A stretch of 64,000 bases of DNA from Impatiens glandulifera (GCF_907164915.1 NC_061865.1:54642587-54706586), one strand, 5' to 3'. Shown: positions 49,294 to 61,261, numbered from the stretch's first letter. Notes: a model not told the origin generated them from the sequence alone. Translations and numbers: made by a program.

Positions 49294-49533
49294 TTAGTTA
49301 GAAATACAATCACACGATATAATAGGGAAGGGATGGGTGATACTCCTGACATGACATCTTCCACCCTTTGTAAACCCCTTGTTCAAGCAAGTTTGAAAGC
49401 AGTTCTGGACGGTATCACACAACCCTATGGCTACATCTTTTTCACCATACTCTGTTATGCTGTACACTGAACCAACACAAATGCACAATAGACAGAGAAT
49501 GAAGAAAGAAGATCTTATTTGTGAAATTGCCAT
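49294..49533 (-). CDS. Secreted six-cysteine defensin-like peptide, copy in the inverted segment (49 kb)
   Basis: A 79-residue precursor on the minus strand starts at the ATG at 49531-49533, with TATAAATA at 49606-49613. It is identical in protein to copy 3 and the 61-kb copy, and in DNA apparently identical to copy 3, including the leader with GAGAAGGAGAAT. A signal peptide is followed by six cysteines spaced C-X5-C-X3-C-X10-C-X13-C-X1-C, with KGGRC and CDC as in cysteine-stabilised alpha-beta peptides. Copy 3 and this copy also share block C on the side of their preceding B unit, so the duplicated segment is larger than the gene. Confidence 0.85.
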   Translation of the reverse strand: MAISQIRSSFFILCLLCICVGSVYSITEYGEKDVAIGLCDTVQNCFQTCLNKGFTKGGRCHVRSITHPFPIISCDCISN

Positions 49534-49829
49534 GACCAAATATTCTCCTTCTCTAGGATTTTTTTACTTCTTTGTACTTGTAAATTAATATAAGATGAAT
49601 TCAACTATTTATAGGTGAAGATTAGATATAAACCTAATATAATATTATTTATAATAAAAAATATCATTAACGTTGATAGAAAAAGTAAGATTATAAATAT
49701 TTAAAATATATATATTTTTTGAAATTGTGTGAATCCCTTTCAATATTATTGATGTTAATAAAAAAGTATAACATGAAATTTTTAAAATCTTAATAATCTA
49801 AAAGTTTTCAAATCCAAATTGAATGATAT

Positions 49830-50532
49830 AGGCTAAAATAATAAATTATAGCTCTTTATTGGGACCAATTGCAATTTGGGATAACTTTTTCAAACTTCAC
49901 AATTTGGGACATTTTCTTTCGAATCTCATAAATTGGAGCACCACATTGTCAAGTTTGTACAAAATAAGATTTTTTCATAACACACATGAACTTCTTAAAA
50001 AAATGTTAATGGTGACATGTACTTCTAAATGCCACATATTTTTTTAAAATAAATTTTAATTCATCTTTCAACAAACAAATCTTACATTCATCTCAACTCA
50101 AATTAAACTTCATCCCTAGTTTGACTCCTCTACCTATCATCTCGTGACGCTCAACCACCCTCACCCTACACTAACTATCCACTTCTTTACTTAGCGATGA
50201 AATTAAGTTGAGTCGGACTTATAACATTCAGAATTTTATGTTACTATTAAATTTTTAATTAAAAGGGCCACGTAATATATTTTTGACAAACATACATTTC
50301 CGTTATGGCAAAACCTCATTTTGTACAAACTTAACAATGTAGAGTCCTAAATTGTGAAGCTCAAAATAAAATATCCCAAATTACAATTGGCCCTAATAAG
50401 AAACTCAAATTATGAGGTTCAAAAATAAAGATCTCAAATTTCAATTGACCTCCAATAAGAAGCTCCAAATTATGAGATTGAAAAGAAGATGCATAAGCCC
50501 CAATAAGGAGTCCAACCTTGTTATTTCTACCT
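49830..50532. mobile_element. Hairpin MITE, long form, reversed
   Basis: Ends AGGCTAAAATAATAAATTATAG and TTGTTATTTCTACC. It is the partner of the copy at 34521-35263, sharing small deletions in the arms. It lies 297 bp upstream of the 49-kb peptide gene. Confidence 0.8.
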
Positions 50533-51322
50533 TATATATATATACATTTATTTGGACATGATACTTTTGAACAATATTAATCAATTAAGAAAATTTAAGT
50601 TATACTCTCACTTATAATCATTTATATCGATCATTGAAGATACAATGCTCAGATGTGAGAAACTCAACACAATTACTATAGCCTATTTTTTTTTATCATT
50701 ATAATTATTTTATTTTTTAATGCAAGTCATATTTTTGTTTTGCACACTACTCATTTTTTTTAGAACTTCAAACCATAATACTTTAATTGAGAACTCTGAA
50801 TTGATTCGAAAAAAAGCCACATGACCGAAAAAATGTGTGGAATTCAAATATTTTAGCAATTTTTAAAAAGGCATGACTAATAAGATTATCTCTAATCAAA
50901 AAATTTATTCTGAAACCCAAAATGCAATAAACGTCACATTAAACAGTAATTCATCTTCAACCCAAAAAATTATTTCCAAACTTAAAAGAATATTCTTAGA
51001 ATATTCCTTTCTTATACTAACCCTTTAACCTTATTAATATTATCTATATATTTATCAATTTTACATATTTAACCCCCAATCTTTTCTCATTCAATTAGTA
51101 CAATTAAGATAAAATTAATTATATATATTAATAATTCATACCCAACAAAATAATTCAATAATACATTTAAATAAACAAACATATTATATTAAAACAAACA
51201 TTATTAATAACCTAGACGAGGATATCCTCTTATGTCGGGTTTATATGAAATTATTGAGAAAATAATTATTGGAATTAATCAAACAAATTACCGATTATGC
51301 TCTCGTATTGAAGAAGTTTTCA

Positions 51323-51528
51323 ATAGAGAAAGACTGGAGCATTAAGAGATTCGTACTAAAAGATCTATGCAAGCCCGACTGGATATTATCAAAATAGCAG
51401 CAAAGAGATTTCATACATGCATAAAACAAATTGAGAATATGCATCAAAGAGGTGTTTCAAATGAAGATATTGTGAATATTAATAAATTTCGGGATTCGAT
51501 TTTTTTTCGGGACCCGATTTTTTTCCGC
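51323..51528 (+). pseudogene. B-unit ORF remnant 4 (in the inverted segment)
   Basis: The plus strand reads RTKRSMQARLDIIKIAAKRF then HTCIKQIENMHQRGVSNEDI, with one stop before it. It matches B remnant 1 more closely than the others, in line with the shared block C. Confidence 0.5.
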
Positions 51529-51872
51529 TGATTTTATCATTCATCTGTTTAATATACTATTACTTATGCATATTGTATTTAATTATTTGAACTTCACATA
51601 TGCTCAAATCTAAAGTGTTGTTCACGAAAGATTATAAATTCAAAACAGGTTGAAAGTTCGTTCATGTGTGAAACATTGTTAAATTTTTTTAAAAATTTAA
51701 AATTGTTTCACAAGTAGTAGGAGAAATCAAATTTTCAACTATGCCTCTTCCGAATCAGAAAATCCAACTCCAAATTTAGTTGGACAACATCCCTTAGTAT
51801 CTCCTCCTTTTCTCTTAACTTGGAAGATTCATAAAATAAGTTGAAGGATCAATTTGCATATAAAGAAATCAA

Positions 51873-51925
<53 letters not shown>

Positions 51926-52640
51926 TAAGGGCCATTTTGAAAAAATGGTCAAAACGGTGAAATGAATATTGTATAGGCATATATGCGTTTGGCCGGAGGG
52001 GAGAGAGGGGTATAAACGTATTATGCATTTCTTTTTGTCGGAAGGATGGAGGAAAAAAGGGCATGCAAAACTCTTTAATTATGAGTGCCCGTTGGAGATG
52101 CCCTAATTCGTTTTTTATTAATCGGTGCATTTTTAGAATATTTTAGTGATCCGCCTAGGGTTAGAATTTGGCCACTTTTTTCTTATAGGGACATAAATAC
52201 CATATAGGAGCCTTGTAAGGATAATGACTCTCAACATTCTCATAACCCTAAAAACCATAGAAGCTCGTATTGAATCCCCAAATATTTTTTCGGGAAAGAA
52301 TACCGAGTTTGTCTCATCAATCTTCTCATTCTAATTCTTGCTTAATTCTTTTGCAATTTTTTTCGAAAGAGCTCCATCATCCCGGTTAGGAATCTTGGCC
52401 TTGAGCTATTTTATTTGCATTTTTAATTTTAATTTCAATAAAATTCATTTTATTTCACTTTTGAGCTTTCACTAGAAATATTTTGAATCTAGTGAATTAA
52501 TTAAAAAAAATTGAATTAAAGAAGAAATATCACTGTTTAAACTTAAAGTGCTTTTAGATGGAATTGAACCCGTGACTTTTTGTCTCTTAAGCGTGAATTA
52601 ATTAAAAATTAATCAAATTAAACTAATTTAATTTTTTTTA
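51529..52640. repeat. Block C, reversed copy
   Basis: This matches 32491-33542 in reverse, including CCCGTTGGAGATGCCCT at about 52087-52103. It differs by an expanded (TA)n (51876-51922) and an extra ~40 bp near 51545. No gene is supported. Confidence 0.75.
51876..51922. repeat. (TA)n microsatellite in block C
   Basis: About 23 TA units here, against about 7 at the matching site near 33221. Confidence 0.95.
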
Positions 52641-53180
52641 GAACTTCAAACCATAATAATTTTATTGGGAACTTTGAATTGACCCGGAAAAAAGACACAT
52701 GACTGGAAAAATGTATGGAATTCAAATATTTTAGCAATTTTCAAAAGGGCATGACCAATAAGACTATCTCCAACCCAATTATTCATTCTCAAACCAAAAA
52801 AGTACAGTAAACGTTTAAAACTTAAAAAAATATTTTTAAAATATTTGTTTTTTACACTAACCATTTAACCTTATTAATATTATCTATATATTTATCAATA
52901 TTACATATTTAATCCCAATCTTTTCTCAATTATTTAATAAAATTAAGATAAAATTAATTATATATATTAATGATTTGTACACAACAAAATTATTAAATAA
53001 TACATTTAAATAAACAAACATATTATATTAAAACAAACATTATTAATAAATAGATGAGGATATCTTCTTATGTCAGGTTTATATCGAAATTTATGAGGAC
53101 CGAATTATTGAAATTAATTAAGCAAATGATCGATTATTGTCCGTATTGAAGAAACTTTCAATAGAGAAAGATTGGAGCAA

Positions 53181-53348
53181 TCAGTTAGAAATACAATCAC
53201 ACGATATAATAGGGAAGGGATGGGTGATACTCCTTACATGACATCTTCCTCCCTTTGTAAACCCCTTGTTCAAGAAAGTTTGAAAGCACTTTTGGACGGT
53301 ATCACACAACCCTATGGCTACATCTTTTTCACCATACTCTCTGTTATG
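53181..53348 (-). pseudogene. 3' part of the defensin-like gene cut by the inversion
   Basis: On the minus strand this holds the mature-peptide region (EYGEKD through six cysteines to CDCISN) with a TGA stop at 53181-53183 where other copies have TAA. It has no start, signal peptide or promoter. At the break the sequence reads TGTTATG at 53342-53348, complementary to the end of the 5' half at 40588-40594. An extra two bases (CT) next to the junction put the halves out of frame with each other. Confidence 0.88.
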
Positions 53349-53469
53349 ATTATTAAGAAATTTTAAAAAGATTTCATGTTATACTTTTTTATTAACATTA
53401 ATAATATTGATAGGGATTGACACAATTTCAATGTATATATATTTTAAATATTTATAATCTTAATTTTTT

Positions 53470-53700
53470 TATCAACAAAAAAAATTCGTGTCCCAAAAAA
53501 AAAACGGGTCCCGAAATATGTTAATACTCACATTATCTTCCTTTGAAGCACCTCTTTGATGCATATTCTCAATTTGTTTTATGCATGCATGAAGTCTTCT
53601 TCCTGCTTTTTTTTATAGTCTCCAGTCGGGCTTGCATAATCTTTTAGAACGAAACTCCCAATGCTCTAGTATTTCTCTATTGAAAGTTTCTTCAATAAAA
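53470..53700 (-). pseudogene. B-unit ORF remnant 5
   Basis: The minus strand resembles B remnant 2 with ENMHQRGASKEDN-like and QARLE-like stretches broken by a T-run insertion. It lies directly outside the right inversion junction. Its upstream MITE is now at 40677-41407. Confidence 0.5.
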
Positions 53701-53907
53701 GATCATAATCGGTCATTTGTTTGACTAATTCCAATAATTGGGTCCTCAAGTTTTTTTTATATAAACCCGACATAAAAGGATATCATCATATAGGTTATTA
53801 ATAATGTTTGTTTAAATTTATTATTGAATTATCTTGTTGTGTATGAATTATTAATATATAAAATTAATTGTATCCTAATTTTATTAAATGAATGAGAAAA
53901 GATTAGG

Positions 53908-53910
<3 letters not shown>

Positions 53911-53982
<72 letters not shown>
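53911..53982. repeat. (TA)n microsatellite in the B downstream block
   Basis: About 36 TA units. Just after it, about 54040-54310, a ~135-bp piece of the downstream block (AGAATATTCTTTTAAGTTTG to CACGTGGCTT) is present twice in tandem. Confidence 0.9.
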
Positions 53983-53987
<5 letters not shown>

Positions 53988-54348
53988 TGACAAATATATA
54001 GATAATATTAATAAGGTTAAATGATTAGTGTAAAAAAGAAACCTTCTAAGAATATTCTTTTAAGTTTGTAAATAATTTTTTTGGGTTGGAGATAGTCTAA
54101 TTAGTCATGCCTTTTCGAAAATTGCTAAAAAACTTGAATTCCACACATTTTTCCAGTCACGTGGCTTAGTGTGAAAAAGGAACTTTCTAAGAATATTCTT
54201 TTAAGTTTGTAAATAAATTTTTTGGGTTTGAGATAGTCTTATTAGTCTGCCTTTTCAAAAATTGCTCGAAAATTTGAATTCCACACATTTTTCCAATCAC
54301 GTGGCTTTTTTAGGGTCAATTTAGAGTTCCCAATAAAAATATTATGGT

Positions 54349-55002
54349 CAAATGCAATTTGAGACCTCTATTTTTGAATCTCACAATATGGGCTTCTTAT
54401 TGGGCCAAATGCAATTTGAGACATCTTATTTCGAGCCTCACAATTTGGGTCTCTGCATTCTCAGGTTTGTACAAAATAAAGTTTTTCCATAACAGAAATG
54501 GATTTTTGTCAAGAACGTATTACATGTCTTTATAATTAAAAGTTTAATAGTGACACATAATTCTAAATGTTGTAAGTCCAACTCAACTTCATTTCATCAC
54601 TAGGTAAAGAAGAGGAGAGTTAGTATAGGGTGAGGGTAGTTGAGCGTCACGAGATGAAGGGTAGAGGAGTTAAACTAGGGTGAAGAGATGAAGTTTAATT
54701 TGAGTTGAGATGGATGTAAGATTTTTTTATTTTTATTTTTTGTTTTAAAACGAATTAAAATTTATTTTATAAAAGATGTGGCATTTAGAAGTACATGTCA
54801 CTATTAACATTTTTTAAGACGTTATGACAAAATTTTATTTTGTTCAAATTTAAAAATGTGGTGCCCCAATTTATGAAGTTCGAAAGAAGAGGTTCCAAAT
54901 TGTGAGGTTCGAAAGAAAATATCTCAAATTGTGATGTTTGAAAAAGATATTCGAAATTGCATTTGGTCCTAATAAAGAGTCATAATTTATTATTTTAGTC
55001 TA
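54349..55002. mobile_element. Hairpin MITE, left end lost
   Basis: The left arm begins abruptly (AAATGCAATTTGAGACC) after the downstream block's ATTATGGT. The right arm is complete to TATTATTTTAGTC. A deletion has removed the left end and the DNA before it. Confidence 0.75.
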
Positions 55003-55247
55003 TATCATTAGATTTGTATTCGAAAAAATGTGACATAGATTGAGATTTGAAAACTTTTAGATTATTAAGAAATTTTTAAAAATTTCATGTTATACTTTTT
55101 TATTAACATCAATAATATTGAAAGGGATTCACACAATTTTAAAAAATATATATTTTTTAAATATTTATAATCTTACTTTTTCTATCAACGTTAATGATAT
55201 TTTTTTTTATAAATAATATTATATTAGGTTTATATCTAATCTTCACC

Positions 55248-55325
55248 TATAAATAGTTGAATTCATCTTATATTAATTTACAAATACAAAGAAGTAAAAA
55301 TAGTTGAATTCATCTTATATTAATT
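55248..55325 (+). promoter_or_regulatory. Orphan A-unit promoter, peptide gene deleted
   Basis: TATAAATA (55248-55255) and the leader up to AAGAAGTAAAAA are as in the other A units. The ~300 bp with the coding region are missing. In their place is a second copy (about 55299-55325) of the promoter stretch ATAGTTGAATTCATCTTATA (first copy about 55252-55278), joined straight to the downstream block AATAATTGGG. This looks like a deletion repaired with copied local sequence. Confidence 0.8.
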
Positions 55326-55869
55326 CCAATAATTGGGTTCTCAAAAATTTCGATATAATCCCGACATAAAAGGACATCTCATCTATTTATTAATAATGTT
55401 TGTTTTAATATAATATATTTTTTATTTAAATGTATTATTGAATTATTTTGTTGTGTATGAATTATTAATATATATATATATATTTAATTTTATCTTCATA
55501 ATAAAATAATAAGAAAAGATTGGGGGTTAAATATGTAAAATTGATAAATATATAGATAATATTAATAATGTTAAATGGTTAGTGTAAAAAATAAATATTT
55601 TTAAAATATTCTTTTAAGTTTTACACGTTTACTGCATTTTTTGGGTTTGAGAATGAATATTTGGGTTAAAGATAGTCTTATTGGTCATGTCCTTTTGAAA
55701 ATTGCTAAAATATTTGAATCCATACGATTTTTCCAGTCATGTGTCTTTTTTCGGATCAATTCAAAGTTCCCAATAAAATATTATGGTTTGAAGTTTAAAA
55801 AAAAATAAGTAGGGTGCAAAACAAAGACATAATTTGCATTAAAAAATAAAATAATTATAATGATAAAAA

Positions 55870-57193
55870 AATATCTTAGACTAAAGATAAAAAAACAAAC
55901 ATAACATTTATTATTTAATTTGGGATTTTACAATTTTTTGAAATATAATATTCATCTAAAGATTATCAATTCTTGGATTAAAAAAAGATTTAATATTATT
56001 TTCTCTTTTTTATTTGAATTTGACATTAAAAAATAGTTGAATTTCAAGATGTTTAACCTCTAAATATATTATATACTACGAAAATTATCATAAAAACATG
56101 AATAATATAAAAATGATTCACATAAATACAAATTACTATAAAATTGAAATTATACAAATTTGGTGAGAAAATGAATTTCAATCTAAGCCGATAGAATACG
56201 GCCTTCTATTTTAGCTTACAAATTATATAGACCAAATGGCTATCGAGAAAAAATTCAATTTTTTCAAATTATGATTGTGAGTATTTTTTATTGGGACATA
56301 TTTTTTATTTAAGCTAAATAAAGTATATATAATAACTGAATTTAATTAATCATTTTTTTCGAGAATTTACGAGTTCAATTAATATGATTTTATTATATAT
56401 ATTTTTATGACATGTTTTTTTTGTTATTTTTAAACGTTTTTTTTATACTTTTGAATATAATGAACCATTTAAATATATATTATTTAAGTATGGACTCACA
56501 ACTTTGACTCAATGGACTCATTTAATGTATTAGTTTTTATATTTTTTTTTTGAAGATTTTATCCCAAAAACTAATCAATCATTCTTTCGTCCATCATTTT
56601 AAACATCTAATCATCATTTTATATATTTAAATACCAAAATCATCATTTAATTATAATTTATCTTTAAAAATAAAGATTATTTTTTACTTTTAATCAATAA
56701 AATCTGTTTTTGTTTTATTTTATCAAATATGATTTTTAAGAAAAAAAATATCACTGCATCAAATAAGCCCTATATTGTGAATGATGTGTTTCTTCCCAAT
56801 GACTATTGGTATTGTCACGCTTGTATGGGATGAATTATTAAGTTTTCCTATGATTTGTTATTTCATGAAATAATTTTGATTTTGTTAAACAAAATAATAA
56901 CAATAATGGAAGCTTAAGAGACTAGTGATGAGTCGGTTTGAGAGACTAAGATGTCACAAGTTTATTTCTATATAAAAACGCTTTGAATAGAAGGGAAAGA
57001 CTGTAAGGTGTCACGCTAGTTTTCCTTAATTAAAATATAAAATAATTAAATATTAAAAAAATATTCTACACGATTTGTGTTAGTTTCTCACATCTGAACA
57101 TTGCACCTTCAATGATCTATATAAACTATTATAAGTGATAGTAGAACTTAAATTGCTTCACTAATTAATATTGCTCAAAATATCATATTCAAA

Positions 57194-57196
<3 letters not shown>
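55870..57196. repeat. Spacer block of the array, long version
   Basis: This is the forward counterpart of 41452-42775. No coding content. Confidence 0.7.

Positions 57197-57258
<62 letters not shown>
57197..57258. repeat. (TA)n microsatellite, left of foldback insertion
   Basis: About 31 TA units, interrupted by the element that follows and resumed at 58221. Confidence 0.95.
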
Positions 57259-57262
<4 letters not shown>

Positions 57263-58218
57263 AAAGCTCACTTAGACGTATGTACTTGTACAACTAGCTC
57301 ACTTAGACGTATGTACTAATAAAAGATCATTGGCTCATTTAGCCTCTTTTAGTAACCATGGTTAACTTTTATTTTTAAATTTATATATTTATTAATTAAA
57401 TATTAATATATTTTCTCTCTCTTTCTTTTTTATTAATTAAACCAGATAATTTATTTTATTCTTAATTTATTTTATTAATTTAATATTAATTTCTCTTTTA
57501 TATGTTATCTTCCTTTTCTTTATTTGTTTTTATTTCTCATATTGCTTAAATTCTTATTTTTGAAAAATATTTAACAATTTATTTATAAATTTTATATTTT
57601 ACTGGAATATTTTTTTGAATAATTTTTTCTTATTTAATTTAATATAAACAAAAATGAAAATAATAATTTTTTATTTAATTTTTATTCACGACTTATAGTA
57701 GGTGCATTGTTTTGTTTAATATTTGATTATTACTTTTTTGGGTTTATTCAATTTTTAATTCTTAATTAATTTATTTTTGTGTTGAAAATTTTTTATTGAT
57801 GAAAGGATTTTTATTGTTGAAATGATTTTCATTGTTATATTCAATCATTGGGACCAAACAGTTTTAAAATAATTAATAATCTATGTGAATATAAAAAAAA
57901 AAATATAAGAAAGAAGAAAAAATATAAAGTTAAAATAATTAATGATGAATACTCATATATATAAAATAAAATTAAAATAATCAATAATAAATGCTCATAT
58001 AGAAATAATAAAAAAGAAAAAAAAAATAAAGAGTTCATTTATTAGTAATAAATGAAAAGAAATGAGAGAGAAAATATATTAATATTTAATTAATAAATAT
58101 ATAAATTTAAAAATAAAAGTTAACCATGGTTACTAAAAGAGGCTAAATGAGCCAATTTTTGATAGTACATATGTTTAAATGATCTTTTATTAGTACATAC
58201 GTCTAAGTGAGCTTTTTT

Positions 58219-58219
<1 letters not shown>
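57259..58219. mobile_element. Foldback element inserted in a (TA)n tract
   Basis: This 961-bp element has inverted arms of at least 150 bp. The left end is GAAAAAAGCTCACTTAGACG and the right end is its exact complement. Both arms continue with GTACT-AATAAAAGATCATT, TGGCTCATTTAGCC, TTACTAAAAGAGG-like and ACCATGGTTAAC stretches. (TA)n flanks both sides. The left arm carries a short tandem duplication of its end (AGCTCACTTAGACGTATGTA twice). There is no coding region. It resembles the microsatellite-targeting Micron class described in rice in habit, not in sequence. Confidence 0.82.

Positions 58220-58272
<53 letters not shown>
58220..58272. repeat. (TA)n microsatellite, right of foldback insertion
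   Basis: About 25 TA units between the foldback element and the next hairpin MITE. Confidence 0.95.
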
Positions 58273-58275
<3 letters not shown>

Positions 58276-58996
58276 AAAATAACAAAGTTGGACTCCTTAT
58301 TGGAGCTTATTGCAAGTTGAGACATCATCTTTTGAATCTCACAATTTGGAGCTTCTTATTAGAGACCAATTAAAATTTGAGACCTCTATTTTTGAATCTC
58401 AAAATTTTGGCTTCTTATTGCAATTTGGGACATCTTATTTTGAGCCTCTCAATTTGGGGCTCTGCATTGTCAAGTTTGTACAAAATAGGGATTTTCCTTA
58501 ACATAAATGGTTGTTTGTCAAAAATGTATTACGTGACCATTATAATTAAAAGTTTAATAGTGACACATAATTCTAAATATCATAAGTCCGAATCAACTTC
58601 ATTTCATCGCAGGTAAAGAGAATGAGAGTTATGTAGGGTGAGGGGTAGATGAGTCAAACTAGGGTGAAATTGATGAAGTTTAATTTGAGTTGGGATAGAT
58701 GTAAGATTTTTTGTTTTCATTTTTTTGTTCAAAAATGAATTAAAAATTATTTTAAAAAATAAGTGGCATTTAGAAGTATATGTCACAATTAACATTTTTT
58801 TAAGACGTCTATGTCTATTATGACAAATTCTCATTTTATACAAACAGACAATGCGGAACCCCATATATGAGGTTCGGAAGAAGAGATCACAAATTATGAG
58901 GTTCGAAAGAAAATGTTCCAAATTGTGAAGTTTAAAAAAAGATATCCCAAATTGCAATTGGTCCAAATAAAGAGTTATAATTTGTTATTTCGGCCT
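58273..58996. mobile_element. Hairpin MITE, long form
   Basis: It starts GCCAAAATAACAAAGTTGGAC and ends TTTGTTATTTCGGCC. It shares a shortened centre with the copy at 40677-41407. Confidence 0.8.
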
Positions 58997-59199
58997 ATAT
59001 AAATATATTAACTAGTTAAAAGTAGGATTTGAAAAAATGTGACATAGATTGAGATTGAAAACTTTAGATTATTAAGAAATTTTAAAAAGATTTCATGTTA
59101 TACTTTTTTATTAACATTAATAATATTGATAGGGATTCACACAATTTCAGTGTATATATATTTTAAATATTTATAATCTTACTTTTTCTATCAACAAAA

Positions 59200-59410
59200 A
59201 AATTCGTGTCCCGAAAAAAAATCGGGTCCCGAAATATGTTAATACTCACAATATCTTCATTTGAAGCACCGCTTTGATGCATATTCTCAATTTGTTTTAT
59301 GAATGCATGAAGTCTTCTTCCTGGTTTTTTTTATAGTGTCCAATCGGGCTTGCATAAATCTTTTAGAACGAAACTCCCAATGCTCTAGTATTTCTCTATT
59401 GAAAGTTTCT
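59200..59410 (-). pseudogene. B-unit ORF remnant 6
   Basis: The minus strand is close to B remnant 2 but with one extra T in a T-run near 59325 that breaks the frame. QIENMHQSGASNEDIVSIN is kept on the upstream-reading side. Confidence 0.5.
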
Positions 59411-60179
59411 TGAATACAAGATCATAATCGGTCATTTGTTTGATTAATTCCAATAATTGGGTCCTCAATTTTTTTTATATAAACCCGACATAAAAGGATA
59501 TCCTCATATAGGTTATTAATAATGTTTGTTTTAATATAATATGATTGTTTAAATGTATAAATGAATTATCTTGTTGTGTATGAATTATTAATATATAAAA
59601 TTAATTGTATCTTAATTTTATTTAATGAATGAGAAAAGATTAGGAATATATATGTAAAGTTGATAAATATATAGATAATATTAATAAGGTTAAATTATTA
59701 GTGTGAAAAAGGAACCTTCTAAGAATATTCTTTTAAGTTTGTAAATAAATTTTTTGGGTTGGAGATGAATTATTGTTTAATGTGATGTTTACTACATTTT
59801 GGGTTTGAGAATAAATTTTTGGGTTGGAGATAGTCTTATTAGTCATGCCTTTTCGAAAATTGCTAAAAAAATTGAATTCCACACATTTTCCAGTCATGTG
59901 CCTTTTTTTCGGGTCAAATTAAAGTTCCCAATAAAAATATTATGGTTTGAATTTCTAAAAAAAGAGTATTGTGCAAAACGAAGACACGACTTGCATTAAA
60001 AAATAAAATAATTATATTAATAAAAAAATATTCTACAACAATTATGTTAGGTTTCTCACATCTGAGCATTGCACCTTCAATGATCAATATAAACTATTAT
60101 AAGTGAGAATAGAACTTAAATTGCTTAATTAATTAATATTGTTCAAAATTATCATGTCAAAATAAATTTATATATATAA

Positions 60180-60940
60180 GGTCAAAATAACAAAGTTGGA
60201 CTCCTTATTGGGGTGGGGGCTTATTACAAGTTGAGACATCTTCTTTTGAATATTTGCAATTTGAGACTTCTTTTTTTAATCTCACAATATGAACTTCTTA
60301 TTGGGGCCAAATGCAATTTGAGACATCTTATTTCGAGCCTCATAATTTGAGTATCTGCATTGTCATGTTTGTACAAAATGAGGTTTTTCAATAATAGTAA
60401 TGGATGTTTGTCAAGAATATATTACTTATCTTTATAATTAAAAGTTTAATAGTGATACATAATTTTAAATGTCGTAAGTCCAACTCAACTTCATTTCATC
60501 GCTAGGTAAAAAAGAGGAGAGCCAGTATAGGGTGAGGGTAGTTGAGCGTCACGAGATGAAGAGTAGAGGAGTCAAACTAGGGTGAAGGGTAGAGGAGTCA
60601 AACTAGGGTGAAGAGATGAAGTTTAATTTGAGTTGAGATGATGTAAGATTTTTTTTTACATTTTTTGTTCAAAAATGAATTAAAATTTATTTTATAAAAG
60701 ATGTGGCATTTAGAAGTACATGTCACTATTAACATTTTTTAAGACGTCCATGCCCGTTATGACAAAATCTTATTTTGTACAAACTTGACAACGTGGTGCC
60801 CCAATTTATGAGATTCGAAAGAAGAGGTCCCAAATTGTGAGATTCGAAAGAAAATGTCCCAAATTGTGAAGTTCGAAAAAGATATTCCAAATTGCTATTG
60901 GTCCCAATAGAGAGCCATAATTTATTATTTTAGTCTATAT
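60180..60940. mobile_element. Hairpin MITE, long form
   Basis: It starts GGTCAAAATAACAAAGTTGG and ends TATTATTTTAGTC. The centre has a 27-bp tandem duplication (GGGTAGAGGAGTCAAACTAG twice near 60567-60606). It lies 322 bp before the last peptide gene. Confidence 0.8.
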
Positions 60941-61261
60941 CCTTAAATTTGAATTCGAAAAAATGTGACATAGATTGAGATTTGAAAACTTTTAGATTAT
61001 TAAGAAATTTTTAAAAATTTCATCTTATACTTTTTTATTAACATCAATAATATTGAAAGGGATTCACACAATTTCAAAAAATATATATATTTTAAATATT
61101 TATAATCTTACTTTTTCTATCAACGTTAATGATATTTTTTTATAAATAATATTATATTAGGTTTATATCTAATCTTTCACCTATAAATAGTTGAATTCAT
61201 CTTATATTAATTTACAAATACAAAGAAGTAAAAAATCCCTAGAGAAAGAAAATATTTGGTC

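Larger units (their letters stand above)
40595..53341 (-). other. 12.75-kb inverted segment
   Basis: All array blocks in this interval run opposite to those outside it. The left junction joins a peptide gene (forward, up to CATAACA at 40588-40594) to a B upstream block in reverse. The right junction joins the rest of a peptide gene in reverse (TGTTATG at 53342-53348) to the forward continuation of that same B upstream block (ATTATTAAGAAATTTT). The two junctions are complementary, as expected of one inversion event, and share the 7-bp CATAACA. Confidence 0.88.

Noticed and set aside
57841..58038. 65-codon phenylalanine-rich minus-strand frame
   Set aside because: Low-complexity AT-rich interior of the foldback element.
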